This document shows positions 42,992 to 51,930 of a DNA stretch of 64,000 bases, one piece after another. The translations under genes and the position numbers were made by a program. The stretch's first letter is position 1. The number at the start of each line of letters is the position of its first letter. Under the pieces are notes generated by a model. That model saw nothing but the letters and a program-made list of their open reading frames with translations, was not told where the DNA came from and did not search any database. This stretch comes from Bacteroidia bacterium (lineage in GTDB: Bacteria; Bacteroidota; Bacteroidia; Bacteroidales; Azobacteroidaceae): contig BNWW01000002.1 in NCBI GenBank assembly GCA_025999115.1, positions 1 through 64,000 of the forward strand. Reading direction: 5' to 3'.

Positions 42992-45640
42992 ATGCCTGAA
43001 ACAGACCTCCATAAACGAATAGAAGAACTTGAAACGGAAAATCATATCCTCCGTACCGAAAACAAACGATTGCGGGAGGTTTTGGGCTTGCCGACTGAAA
43101 ATACTGTTCAAAAACAGGAGATAATTGCTATTGAAAAAGAAAATACTGCATCGGAAATTACCTCATCCATAAATAAATACAGCCTTCCAGATGAAAAGAT
43201 AAAACTCTTCATGTCGCTGTTTCGCGGACGAACTGACATTTATGCAAAACGCTGTTACAGCAAGAATTTCAATAGCAATTATTATATTCCTGCCTGCAAA
43301 AACGAGTGGGCAAGAGGTCTTTGCGACCGTCCGAAGGTGAAATGTAAAAATTGTTCCAAACGGGAGTTATTGCCTTTAACGGAGGATGTTATCAACAGTC
43401 ATTTACGAAACAAGGACGATAATGGAAATGGTATTGTCGGTATCTATCCGCTTTTGCCGGATGATAGTTGTCTGTTTCTCGCCGTTGATTTTGACGAGAA
43501 AAACTGGCAACAGGATATTTCCGCTTTTCGATTGGTTTGTAAGGAATTGAATATTCCGGTAACCATTGAGCGTTCCCGTTCCGGCAACGGCGCTCATGCT
43601 TGGTTTTTTTTCGATGAACCGGTACCGGCAATATCGGCGCGAAAGTTGGGTAATGCGCTTTTGACAAAAGCCATGTCTGTTAGGCATGAGATAAAATTTA
43701 CTTCCTACGACCGGATGTTCCCCAATCAGGACTTTATGCCCAAAGGCGGTTTCGGAAATTTGATTGCATTGCCTTTGCAAGGCGGCGCGAGAAAAAAAGG
43801 GAACAGCGAATTTATAGACGAAGATTTTCAAAGTTATCCCGACCAATGGGCGTATTTGGCTTCAATAAAGAAGATTACGATTGATGAATTTAAAAAATAT
43901 CTCGATGAACTTTGCGATGGCAACGGCTTGGGGGAATTAGGCGCTACGGAAACCGATGGAGAAGATACTCCAAAACCTTGGGAGAGCAAAAAGCCGGAAG
44001 TTAAACTTGAAAACAAGGATTTTCCCGATAAACTTATTATCGTTGAAGCGAACAGATTATACATTCCGAAGAGAGATATTAGCCAAAGGGCGCTCAATCG
44101 CATTAAGCGGCTTGCCGCCTTTTCAAATCCACAGTTTTATAAAACACAAAAGATGCGGATGTCCACATACGATATTCCAAGAATCATTTATTCATTGGAT
44201 GAAACAGCTGAGTATATGGGTATTCCGCGTGGATGCAAGTTCTCAGTTATTGACTTGCTCGAAAATGCTCATGTTAATTATCTGTTTGACGACAAACGAA
44301 ATCAGGGAAAAGCCATAAATGTCAGTTTTACAGGTACGCTTCGAGAAGAACAGCAATCTGCCGCCAATGCTTTATTCGAACATGAAACAGGCGTACTTTC
44401 TGTTCCGACCGCTTTCGGAAAGACGGTTATCGGTGCATCACTTATTGCCGAAAGAAAATGCAATACGTTAATATTAGTCCATTTACAAACTCTGTTCGAC
44501 CAATGGAAAAAATCGTTGGAACAATTTCTTGAAATCCACGAAACTTTGCCGGAAACAGAAAAAAAGCGTGGGCGTAAAAAGGTTCGCTCCATTATTGGTC
44601 AAATCGGTTCGGGAAAAAACACGGCATCCGGTATTATAGATATTGCGCTTATACAAAGCCTAATCCATGATAATGAAGTAGATGAAATAGTGAAAAATTA
44701 CGGCATGGTCATTGTGGACGAATGTCATCATGCCTCTTCCATCAATTACGAAAAGGTGCTTGGCACGGCCAATGCCCGATATGTGTATGGCTTAACGGCA
44801 ACTCCGATTATCCTTACCCAACGGACTGAACATGTGATACGATTGGCCGGTATGTTGACAAATCAAACGGATGCACATATTATTACGCTTATTGGAACGG
44901 ATTCTGCAAAAGTAAAAACGCAAACGATGGAATTTTTATCCAATGTTCCAAACGATGAAAAACTCATCATTATTGCAACCGGAAAATATGTTGGCGAAGG
45001 CTTTGATTATCCGCGTTTAGACACACTTTTTCTCGCCTCGCCGATTGCGTGGAAAGGTACATTGGCGCAATATGCAGGACGGTTGCATCGCGATTATCCC
45101 GGTAAGCAGAATGTTATGATTTACGATTATGTAGATATTCATGTTCCGGTTTTGGAAAGGATGTATCATAAACGGCTGACAGGCTATTCGCAAATAGGCT
45201 ATAAAGCATTGGCAGCTAACCAACCCGATAAAATCAATCTGATTTACGATGCCGACAGTTTTGTCCCCGTTATAAAAAATGATTTTGCAGAATCGAAAAA
45301 AGAAATACTGATTGTCAGCCCATTCCTGCGGAAAAAGCGAATACAAACAATCCTCGAATGGCTAAAAGAGCCTATACAGCAGGGAATTTCAATTACCGTC
45401 ATCACTCGTCCTCCCGAATCCTACAAAGACGCAAGGCTAATTCAGGAGTGCATTGCATTGTTGCAATCTGCTGTTTCTGTTATCATAAAATCCAATATCC
45501 ATCAAAAATATATCATCATTGACAACCGGCTTGTTTGGTATGGGAGCATCAACCTGCTCAGTTTTGGTAGTTCGGAAGAAAGTATTATGCGCTTGGAATC
45601 AAGGGAATTGGCGGCAGAGTTGGAAGCTATAATAAAATAG
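42992..45640 (+). CDS. TOTE-type primase - SF2 helicase - PLD-like nuclease fusion
   Basis: 882 residues. An N-terminal coiled coil (4-32) and a zinc-cysteine region (~88-122) precede an archaeo-eukaryotic primase-like domain: DFD at 166-168 and SGNGAHAWFFF from 197. A superfamily 2 helicase has Walker A TAFGKT (473-478), DECH (576-579) and YGLTATP. A C-terminal phospholipase-D-like segment has one HxK motif (IHQKYIIID). These fusions are described as TOTE conflict-system proteins and are probably antiviral or anti-plasmid. TATP is followed immediately by IILTQRTEH, which in relatives I recall is separated by about 70 residues, so an in-frame deletion is possible. Confidence 0.82.
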   Translation: MPETDLHKRIEELETENHILRTENKRLREVLGLPTENTVQKQEIIAIEKENTASEITSSINKYSLPDEKIKLFMSLFRGRTDIYAKRCYSKNFNSNYYIPACKNEWARGLCDRPKVKCKNCSKRELLPLTEDVINSHLRNKDDNGNGIVGIYPLLPDDSCLFLAVDFDEKNWQQDISAFRLVCKELNIPVTIERSRSGNGAHAWFFFDEPVPAISARKLGNALLTKAMSVRHEIKFTSYDRMFPNQDFMPKGGFGNLIALPLQGGARKKGNSEFIDEDFQSYPDQWAYLASIKKITIDEFKKYLDELCDGNGLGELGATETDGEDTPKPWESKKPEVKLENKDFPDKLIIVEANRLYIPKRDISQRALNRIKRLAAFSNPQFYKTQKMRMSTYDIPRIIYSLDETAEYMGIPRGCKFSVIDLLENAHVNYLFDDKRNQGKAINVSFTGTLREEQQSAANALFEHETGVLSVPTAFGKTVIGASLIAERKCNTLILVHLQTLFDQWKKSLEQFLEIHETLPETEKKRGRKKVRSIIGQIGSGKNTASGIIDIALIQSLIHDNEVDEIVKNYGMVIVDECHHASSINYEKVLGTANARYVYGLTATPIILTQRTEHVIRLAGMLTNQTDAHIITLIGTDSAKVKTQTMEFLSNVPNDEKLIIIATGKYVGEGFDYPRLDTLFLASPIAWKGTLAQYAGRLHRDYPGKQNVMIYDYVDIHVPVLERMYHKRLTGYSQIGYKALAANQPDKINLIYDADSFVPVIKNDFAESKKEILIVSPFLRKKRIQTILEWLKEPIQQGISITVITRPPESYKDARLIQECIALLQSAVSVIIKSNIHQKYIIIDNRLVWYGSINLLSFGSSEESIMRLESRELAAELEAIIK

Positions 45641-45708
45641 AAAATTGTAAAAACAATACTTTGTTAAGATATTGAATGATTGACGGTTGTGAGTGTAGTT
45701 CATCTTCT

Positions 45709-45722
45709 GTCCATACCGCAAA
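45709..45722. other. Right attachment-site candidate (14-bp direct repeat)
   Basis: Exact copy of 31154-31167, 69 bp after the TOTE-type gene. Beyond it genes change to chromosomal housekeeping types. The 14.55-kb interval between the copies contains one integrase. Confidence 0.65.
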
Positions 45723-45729
45723 TGCAAAC

Positions 45730-45773
45730 GCTAATAGTCTAAAAATATAATTATTAGCATTTTTGTTTTTTTG
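45730..45773 (+). terminator. Terminator at the right end of the second element
   Basis: GCTAATA (45730-45736) pairs with TATTAGC (45752-45758), followed by a long T run (ATTTTTGTTTTTTTG). It probably terminates the TOTE-type gene and protects the flanking SDR promoter. Confidence 0.6.
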
Positions 45774-45835
45774 TATTTGCACAACTGTTAACCAATATTA
45801 TAGATTTGATCTATTTTATAATAGAAATCATTCGT

Positions 45836-45865
45836 TTTGTTTATTGAAAATAATTCGTATCTTTG
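45836..45865 (+). promoter_or_regulatory. Promoter of the SDR gene
   Basis: TTTG (45836-45839) and TATCTTTG (45858-45865), 18 bp apart, lie 36 bp upstream of the ATG at 45902. Confidence 0.7.
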
Positions 45866-45901
45866 TGAAAAGTTATTCAAACATTCTAAACAAATTAAAA
45901 G

Positions 45902-46678
45902 ATGGAACACAAAATTCACAATTATTACAGTAAGTTTGATGGTAAATTAGCCATCGTAACAGGTGCCGGTTCGGGTATCGGATTGGCAACAGCAAGACAA
46001 TTAGCTGATTTTGGAGCAACGGTAATCGGCGCAGATGTTTCGCGTCCTCGCCTCGAAGAAGTGGAAAAGGAGTTGGGAAAAGCCTTTATCCCGGTTGTTG
46101 TGGATATTTCGGCACACGATGGACCTGCAAAAATTGTGGCTGCCGCCAAAGGTAAAAATATTGATATTCTGGTTAATAATGCCGGGATTATGGATGGCTT
46201 TTTGCCTCTTACGGAGTTAGACGACAACACATGGAACAAAGTGATTGCCATTAATACCACCGCCATGATGCGCTTGTGCCGTCAGGTAATTTCCGGAATG
46301 ATTAAAGCTGGGCATGGTGCGATTGTGAACATTTCGTCGGAAGCTTCGTTGCGTGCCTCTTGCGCTGGTTTGGCTTATTCGGTATCGAAACATGCGGTAA
46401 ATGGCATTACCAAGCATATTGCCGCCATTTATGGAAAAGATGGTATCCGCTGCAATGCAGTTGCACCCGGAGCTGTGGCTACCAATGTGGGTGGTGCTTT
46501 CTTGTCGGAATTAGCCAAGGAACGTTTGGTGCCTATCATGGGGGCTACCATGAATTTTGCGGGTCAAGCGCAACCCGAAGAATTGGCCCGTTTAATCTGC
46601 TATTTAGCAGATGATTTGGCGGCTTCTAATATTAATGGAGTGATTTTGCCTTGCGATGGCGGGTGGTCGGTAATGTAG
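45902..46678 (+). CDS. Short-chain dehydrogenase/reductase
   Basis: 258 residues with classical SDR features: cofactor motif TGAGSGIG, D of the adenine-binding pocket (GADVSRPR, which favours NAD over NADP), NNAG, catalytic Ser (NISSEAS) and YSVSK with Tyr and Lys. The closing CDGGWSVM is usual for NAD-dependent alcohol or sugar dehydrogenases. Substrate cannot be read from the sequence. It is monocistronic with its own promoter and is the first intact gene outside the second element. Confidence 0.93.
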   Translation: MEHKIHNYYSKFDGKLAIVTGAGSGIGLATARQLADFGATVIGADVSRPRLEEVEKELGKAFIPVVVDISAHDGPAKIVAAAKGKNIDILVNNAGIMDGFLPLTELDDNTWNKVIAINTTAMMRLCRQVISGMIKAGHGAIVNISSEASLRASCAGLAYSVSKHAVNGITKHIAAIYGKDGIRCNAVAPGAVATNVGGAFLSELAKERLVPIMGATMNFAGQAQPEELARLICYLADDLAASNINGVILPCDGGWSVM

Positions 46679-46682
46679 TGTC

Positions 46683-46988
46683 GCTTTCTACGGATTATTT
46701 TATGGTCGGAAAGACCGTATTTTCATAGGTCAAAAATATTTCTTACAATTCCGAGTGTATATTGACAAATTCGGTGAGAAAAAAGGCGACTATTGTTTGG
46801 TTGCGGATTTAGACAATAAAATTATCGGTGCAGTAGAGCCGATTTATGTATTGCCTAAAGAAATGGGCAATCAAAAGGCGTACAAGTATGTAAATATGGC
46901 TGTTTTGTATTACGATTTGGTAAAAAGTCTGCCGATTAAAGCGACACCGCCAAAGTGTATTTTTTATAATAAACAACCCGCAAAATAG
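46683..46988 (+). pseudogene. Chimeric gene fragment (GNAT-like start, unrelated end)
   Basis: A frame without a clear ATG encodes FYGRKDRIFIGQKYFL, then VYIDKFGEKKGDYCLVADLD and NKIIGAV. The last part resembles the N-terminal half of a GNAT acetyltransferase. After that it switches to an unrelated tail (VLPKEMGNQKAYKYVNMAVL). No acetyl-CoA-binding motif is present. Probably a deletion scar joining two genes. Confidence 0.5.
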
Positions 46989-47112
46989 CGCAATAATTAT
47001 TTACAATGCAAAGATACAAAGATTGTTCTGAACTGACAAGTGTTTTTGATTTTTTTGAGAGGGGCAAGTCCGAACAATAACTCACTTTCTGCGAATGATT
47101 TATTTGCATAAA

Positions 47113-47202
47113 ATGGAAAAGAAAATATTGATTATCAACGGACATCCCGACCGGGAAAGTTTTAATTACGTCCTGCACGAGGCGTACAAAGAAAGTGCGC
47201 TG
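47113..47202 (+). pseudogene. N-terminal fragment of a flavodoxin-like NAD(P)H dehydrogenase
   Basis: MEKKILIINGHPDRESFNYV, then LHEAYKESAL matches the start of KefF/quinone-reductase-type flavodoxin-fold proteins (about 190 residues). It stops resembling them after ~30 codons, where it runs into the 3' end of the converging phosphoesterase gene. A minus-strand TATCTTTG near 47006 would be a leftover divergent promoter. Confidence 0.6.
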
Positions 47203-47246
47203 TCGGTAAAGAAACTCAATCCGCAAGCTGAAAATCCCATCACGAT

Positions 47247-48356
47247 TCACCAAAATGACGAAAACCCAATCTCAAACACCAAAACCTCCGACCGGGTACC
47301 AATCCGAAACGGCGGCCCCCACAACCCCAATCCCGAAGAAACATAATATTGCGTATCGCCTTTTCTCAAATAACCGTGCGCCTTTTCAAACAAAACGTGA
47401 GTTAAAAGGCTAAACGGCCATAGTTGCCCCTCATGCGTATGCCCCGAAAACTGTAAATCAATGCCGGCCGCTTGCGCTTCCTCCAAATGATGCGGCTCGT
47501 GATCCAAAAGGAACAACGCTTGCGTTTTATCCAAATTTCCGGTTAAATCACTCAACGGCAATCGCGAAAGACTGCGTTGCGAATCATCTCGCCCGATGAT
47601 CCAAAAACAACTGTCGATTTGTACGGCTTGGTCGATTAACAAATGAATGTTCGTCTTTTTCAGGAAATCCAAACTCGCTTTGATACCGCTTAAATATTCG
47701 TGATTACCCAAACACATATACGTTCCCAAAGGCGATTGCAGCCGGTTCAATTCTTCATACATCCGTTCGCGTTCGAGCGGAAGAACATTGTTGTCGACCA
47801 CATCGCCTGCAATCCAAATCATGTCGGGATGCTGATTATTAATCAGTTGCACATATTGTTGCAACCGTTTTTTGTCGTTCGCCACGCCCAAATGCAAATC
47901 GCTGACGGCCACTACTTTCAAACTTTTGTATTTCGCGTTTGACCGGGCAATGCTAATTTTTTGTTCGACAATTTGCGGATGTGTAAAACGATAATAACCG
48001 ATGGCTAAAACGATGATAATCAAACCATATCCGATACTCATTTGCCATATACGCAACGATTTCCGTATTTGTTTTTTGAAAAATAACAGAATTAAATCGC
48101 TCAACAACAACCAAATCGTTAAATAAAGCATAAATCCCATCCAAACCGTCCCGATGGAATAGAAGATTTTTTGGATTTCCAGCGGCAAAATATTCCGGCC
48201 TAACATGGCGATAATGAACGAACTGTAAGCTACAAAAAACGCAATTCCGTATCCGATACGAACGGATTTTCGTTTGGGCAACGCCCGCCAACCGCCCCAA
48301 AAAAGATAAGCGTTTACCGCCGTAAAAATCACAAAAACAAGAATAAAAATTTTCAT
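47247..48356 (-). CDS. Membrane metallophosphoesterase (calcineurin-like)
   Basis: 369 residues from the ATG at 48356; an upstream in-frame start at 48428 lies inside the kinase gene and is unlikely. Four N-terminal membrane helices (about 1-130) precede a phosphoesterase domain with all metal motifs: SDLHLG, GDVVD, LGNHEY, DHEPHH and GHTHEGQLWP. It resembles YkuE-type proteins. Position at the end of the phosphate operon, 13 bp after the histidine kinase gene, suggests phosphate-controlled expression. Substrate unknown. Confidence 0.9.
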   Translation of the reverse strand: MKIFILVFVIFTAVNAYLFWGGWRALPKRKSVRIGYGIAFFVAYSSFIIAMLGRNILPLEIQKIFYSIGTVWMGFMLYLTIWLLLSDLILLFFKKQIRKSLRIWQMSIGYGLIIIVLAIGYYRFTHPQIVEQKISIARSNAKYKSLKVVAVSDLHLGVANDKKRLQQYVQLINNQHPDMIWIAGDVVDNNVLPLERERMYEELNRLQSPLGTYMCLGNHEYLSGIKASLDFLKKTNIHLLIDQAVQIDSCFWIIGRDDSQRSLSRLPLSDLTGNLDKTQALFLLDHEPHHLEEAQAAGIDLQFSGHTHEGQLWPFSLLTHVLFEKAHGYLRKGDTQYYVSSGLGLWGPPFRIGTRSEVLVFEIGFSSFW

Positions 48357-48369
48357 AAATAATTGAATA

Positions 48370-49752
48370 TTAACTTTTTTGTAAACTAAATCGAAATTCC
48401 AATCCGCCGTCGTAACGATTCTGTGCATAGATGTTCCCCTGATGAAAAGCGACGGCGTCTTTCACTATCGAAAGTCCCAATCCCGAACCGCCCTGATCGC
48501 GCGAACGACCTTTATTGATTTGATAAAACCGCTCGAAAATATGCTCGAGATGCTCTTCTGCCACGCCTTTTCCGTTGTCGGCAAACGAAAAATAATGCGA
48601 ATGTTCGTCGGAATAACTGTGAATCGTGATATGAATATTTTTCCCCGCATATTTCAAGGCATTATCCATCAAATTGCGGAAAATATTGTACAACAAAACA
48701 TAATTGCCTTCCACCGTGAGCGTTTTATCCAAATCGATGGTTACCGTAAATCCTTGTTGCTCCAAGGTTTCCTTCAAATTGATTTCGACTAACTCGGTCA
48801 GCATATCATAAATATTGACCGATTCTTTGGTGAAATATTGCGGCGAACTCGACGCTTTGGTCAATAATCCGGTATCCTGAATAATGTCCGACAGGCGAAT
48901 AATCTGTTTCAGAGCGCGTTGCAGAAAATTCATCCGTCTTTCTTCAGGCATATTTTTAAATTCGACCAATGTTTCCAAATAGCCGCGCACACCGGCTACG
49001 GGCGTTCGCAATTCGTGTGCAATATTACCAATCGTATCCGTCAGTTCTTTTTCTTGGATTTCTTTCTCGCTTAATTTGTGAATCGTAATTTCAAAACTCT
49101 TGTCTTCAAAAATAGAAACGTGTATCCGGAACGACAATCCGTGCGCCGAAATGCGGTATTCAAAATTGTTTTCTTTTTCGTGATTCCGGAGAAAACGTGA
49201 TAAGGGTTGAAATATTTCGTGATCGAATAAGATCGACGGATCGAACGTGATGGTATCCAAAATGGTATTTAAATATTGGATAAACACCGAATTAACGTAT
49301 CTGTTTTGCCGGTCGGACAAAAAGTACGCTACGCCGAATTGCGCCTCGCGAAAATGCCGGAACAATTTTGTTTCTTCAAATTCTATCGTTTTCCGGCTCT
49401 CCGTCAAATCGTTATGCAAGCCGAGAATACTATTCAATATCTCCCGGATATTAGGATCTTGGGTATCGAAAACAGTAGGCAACCGGTCGTGCTGCCGCAA
49501 ATAGGCAACCGCATATTTTAATGTATTCAACGAATCAATAAACGTTCGATGCAGGCAGATTACCAACCACACGATAATCGTCGAAAAGCAAATCGCCAAC
49601 CAAATAAAAACCACGTTGGGTTGAATATCGGCGGAGATAATCACTTCTAATTTTTTTTGTTCGTAAACATAAAAACCGATCAACAATCCCGCAAAAAGGA
49701 TAATCAATCCGATTAGATACAGATGAAACCGAAGAATTTGCTTAATTTTCAT
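48370..49752 (-). CDS. PhoR-like sensor histidine kinase
   Basis: 460 residues. Two membrane helices (about 10-30 and 46-67) with only a short periplasmic loop suggest sensing through a partner such as the Pst complex rather than a ligand domain. A PAS-like region (~125-230) is followed by the phospho-acceptor His in AHELRTPVAGVRG (H246) and ATPase boxes NLMDNALKYAG, FADNGKGV and GGSGLGLSIVK. It overlaps the response regulator gene by 11 bp. In the Pst-PhoU context it is most likely the phosphate-starvation kinase. Confidence 0.92.
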   Translation of the reverse strand: MKIKQILRFHLYLIGLIILFAGLLIGFYVYEQKKLEVIISADIQPNVVFIWLAICFSTIIVWLVICLHRTFIDSLNTLKYAVAYLRQHDRLPTVFDTQDPNIREILNSILGLHNDLTESRKTIEFEETKLFRHFREAQFGVAYFLSDRQNRYVNSVFIQYLNTILDTITFDPSILFDHEIFQPLSRFLRNHEKENNFEYRISAHGLSFRIHVSIFEDKSFEITIHKLSEKEIQEKELTDTIGNIAHELRTPVAGVRGYLETLVEFKNMPEERRMNFLQRALKQIIRLSDIIQDTGLLTKASSSPQYFTKESVNIYDMLTELVEINLKETLEQQGFTVTIDLDKTLTVEGNYVLLYNIFRNLMDNALKYAGKNIHITIHSYSDEHSHYFSFADNGKGVAEEHLEHIFERFYQINKGRSRDQGGSGLGLSIVKDAVAFHQGNIYAQNRYDGGLEFRFSLQKS

Positions 49753-50458
49753 GGATTCCCTTGCCGGCCGCTTCGTAGAAAGAATAACCGTAACCCGAAC
49801 GATTGTGAATATAATGACCGTAATCGTTCATCTTTTTGCGCAAACGGGCGATATGCACATCCACCGTTCGTTCCAAAACATAACTCTCGTTCGGCCACAC
49901 TTGTTTCAAAATTTCGGCCCTCGTGTGAATCTTTGTAGGCGATTCCATCAACAGGTGCAACAATTCGTATTCGGTTTTTGTGAGCGCAATCACTTCGTTC
50001 TTGATTTTTACAACCCTCGATTCGAGATATATTTTTACATCACCGATGGCAATATATTCACTATTTCTGTTGGCGTGCGGTTGATGCAATTGTTCGCGTC
50101 GCAAAATGGCTCTCACGCGGGCAATCACTTCTTTTATCGAAAACGGTTTGAAAATATAATCGTCGCCGCCAATTGCAAATCCCGTCAGTAAATCGTTTTC
50201 CGTGTTTTTAGCCGAAAGAAAGATGATCGGTGTGAAATTTTCCGATTTACGCAATTTTTCGGCTACGCGCAAACCCGAAAGACCGCCCATCATAATATCC
50301 AAAATAATGATTTGATATTCGTCGGACACAACTTTTTTCAAAGCTTCTTCGCCCGATGTGGCTATATCTACTGTAAAGCCTTCGTTTTCCAAATTGAATT
50401 GAAGTATTTCACAAATACTCTCTTCGTCGTCCACAATCAGTAGCTTTTTTGTTTCCAT
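49742..50458 (-). CDS. PhoB-like OmpR-family response regulator
   Basis: 238 residues. The receiver domain has acidic D10/D11, phospho-acceptor D54 (IILDIMM) and K104 (YIFKPF). An OmpR-type winged helix (~135-232; LTKTEYELLHLLMESPTKIH, then RTVDVHIARLRKKM) follows. Partner of the adjacent kinase, and probable activator of this operon; no obvious Pho-box is recognisable. Confidence 0.93.
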   Translation of the reverse strand: METKKLLIVDDEESICEILQFNLENEGFTVDIATSGEEALKKVVSDEYQIIILDIMMGGLSGLRVAEKLRKSENFTPIIFLSAKNTENDLLTGFAIGGDDYIFKPFSIKEVIARVRAILRREQLHQPHANRNSEYIAIGDVKIYLESRVVKIKNEVIALTKTEYELLHLLMESPTKIHTRAEILKQVWPNESYVLERTVDVHIARLRKKMNDYGHYIHNRSGYGYSFYEAAGKGIHEN

Positions 50459-50471
50459 CTTTTGCTTTTTG

Positions 50472-51161
50472 TTAGTGTGTATTTTTTTGTTTGTGTCGTA
50501 TATCGACCCCTTCTATTGCGTAAATCGCCGATCTACCGATATTTAAAACGTATTCTTCCATTTTTTTCAACAAATAGGTCATCTCATGAATCAACAGGAT
50601 GGTGCGAATGTCATTTTCGGTCATCGGGAAATCTTGAAAAGCGCTTACCAAATGTGTCGATAACTCCGTTTGCAGTTGTTTAATATCGCTTTCGCTCTGT
50701 AGGACACGGTATATTTCTTCTTTGTTTTCTTTTATAAAAGCGCACATCACGGAATGAAACGTACTTAGAAGAATTAAAAGCATTTTTTTGAGTGTTGTCC
50801 TGAAATAAAGATAATCAGGCAAATGGATTTGACAGGTTTGTAACATCCGGGCGATGTCGATCAGCAAGTTGCCGATATGTTCTACCCGGATAATTATTTG
50901 GAAAGATGATAAGATTTTTCTAAACAGGGAGGCTTTGGGAACGAGCAGTATCATCAACATCGACAAAATAGAAGAACTTTCCGTATCTCGGTTGTTGATT
51001 TCATTTTCATTATTAAGCATACGCTCGAGAATTTCCTGTTTTTCTTCCTGCTCCAACATCCATACGAGCCATTCGAATTGACGAATCAGCAAGGCGCTCA
51101 TTTTTTCGATGCTATGTAGCGCTTCTTCGTACCGGATATTTCGTATGTTGTTGATTCTCAT
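50472..51161 (-). CDS. phoU: PhoU-like phosphate signalling regulator
   Basis: 229 residues, all-helical, with two PhoU-type three-helix halves (VEHIGNLLIDIARM in the first, MTYLLKKMEEYVLNIGRSAI in the second). PhoU links the Pst transporter to the PhoR-type kinase and restrains it when phosphate is plentiful. It begins 4 bp after pstB and precedes the response regulator by 13 bp, the expected operon place. Confidence 0.87.
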   Translation of the reverse strand: MRINNIRNIRYEEALHSIEKMSALLIRQFEWLVWMLEQEEKQEILERMLNNENEINNRDTESSSILSMLMILLVPKASLFRKILSSFQIIIRVEHIGNLLIDIARMLQTCQIHLPDYLYFRTTLKKMLLILLSTFHSVMCAFIKENKEEIYRVLQSESDIKQLQTELSTHLVSAFQDFPMTENDIRTILLIHEMTYLLKKMEEYVLNIGRSAIYAIEGVDIRHKQKNTH

Positions 51162-51165
51162 GAAT

Positions 51166-51930
51166 TTAAATTTGCGTAGTGATGAATAATTCGGTTCGCG
51201 GATCCGAAGGCGTGAGGAAAATTTGCGAAGTAGTGTTGTATTCCACCAATTCGCCCGCTTCTAAAAAAAGCACTTCGTCGGCTACTTTCGTCATCCGCGA
51301 AGGATGGTGTGTAGAAATAATCAGCGTCATTTTATTGCTCAAACGGGAAATAATATCCCTGATTTTTTCGGTATAGATTGCGTCCAATGCGTAGGCGGGT
51401 TCTTCCATCAACAATACTTCGGGAACGAGCGCCAGCGAACGGGCGATGCAAAGGCATTGTTGTTGTCCGGCTGTCAACACGTATGGTTTGCATTGTAAAG
51501 AATTATGTAAATCGTCCCACAAATACACTTCGCGCAGGCTTTCTTCCACAATCCGGTTAGCTTCCGCTTGCGATAAACGGATCGAACAGAGTTTGTATCC
51601 GGCTAATACATTGGAGTAAATATCCCAATGTGGAAAAAGTTTGGGTGTGCGGAAAATCATTCCGATCCGGCGACGCAATTCTCCGGCCGGAAGTTGAGCG
51701 ATATTTTCGCCCTGCAATAAAATTTCGCCCGAAGTGTGAATGTTCGGCGACAATTCGTTCAACCGGTTAAATGCGCGAAGCAACAAACTGTTCCCCGAAG
51801 CCGGCGCTCCAATCACGCCCACGACCCGGTTTTTGCGTACCGAAAACGATACGTCTTTTAAACAGGAACCCGGATTGACGGTGTCGTTTACCGTTAAATG
51901 TTTTACTTCAAGTATAGATTCGTTTGTCAT
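51166..51930 (-). CDS. pstB: PstB-like ABC ATPase with degenerate catalytic motifs
   Basis: 254 residues from ATG 51930; a TTG at 51957 would add nine residues. Overall layout and neighbours identify PstB. Three motifs are altered. Walker A reads GAPASGNS, with Asn in place of the invariant Lys (the GGG AAC AGT codons are unambiguous). The signature is LTAGQQQC instead of LSGGQQQR. Walker B ends LLMEEP instead of LLDEP. The Q-loop and H-loop (STHHPSR) remain. It is full length and in frame, so it is not a simple pseudogene. It may bind but hardly hydrolyse ATP. Confidence 0.85.
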   Translation of the reverse strand: MTNESILEVKHLTVNDTVNPGSCLKDVSFSVRKNRVVGVIGAPASGNSLLLRAFNRLNELSPNIHTSGEILLQGENIAQLPAGELRRRIGMIFRTPKLFPHWDIYSNVLAGYKLCSIRLSQAEANRIVEESLREVYLWDDLHNSLQCKPYVLTAGQQQCLCIARSLALVPEVLLMEEPAYALDAIYTEKIRDIISRLSNKMTLIISTHHPSRMTKVADEVLFLEAGELVEYNTTSQIFLTPSDPRTELFITTQI

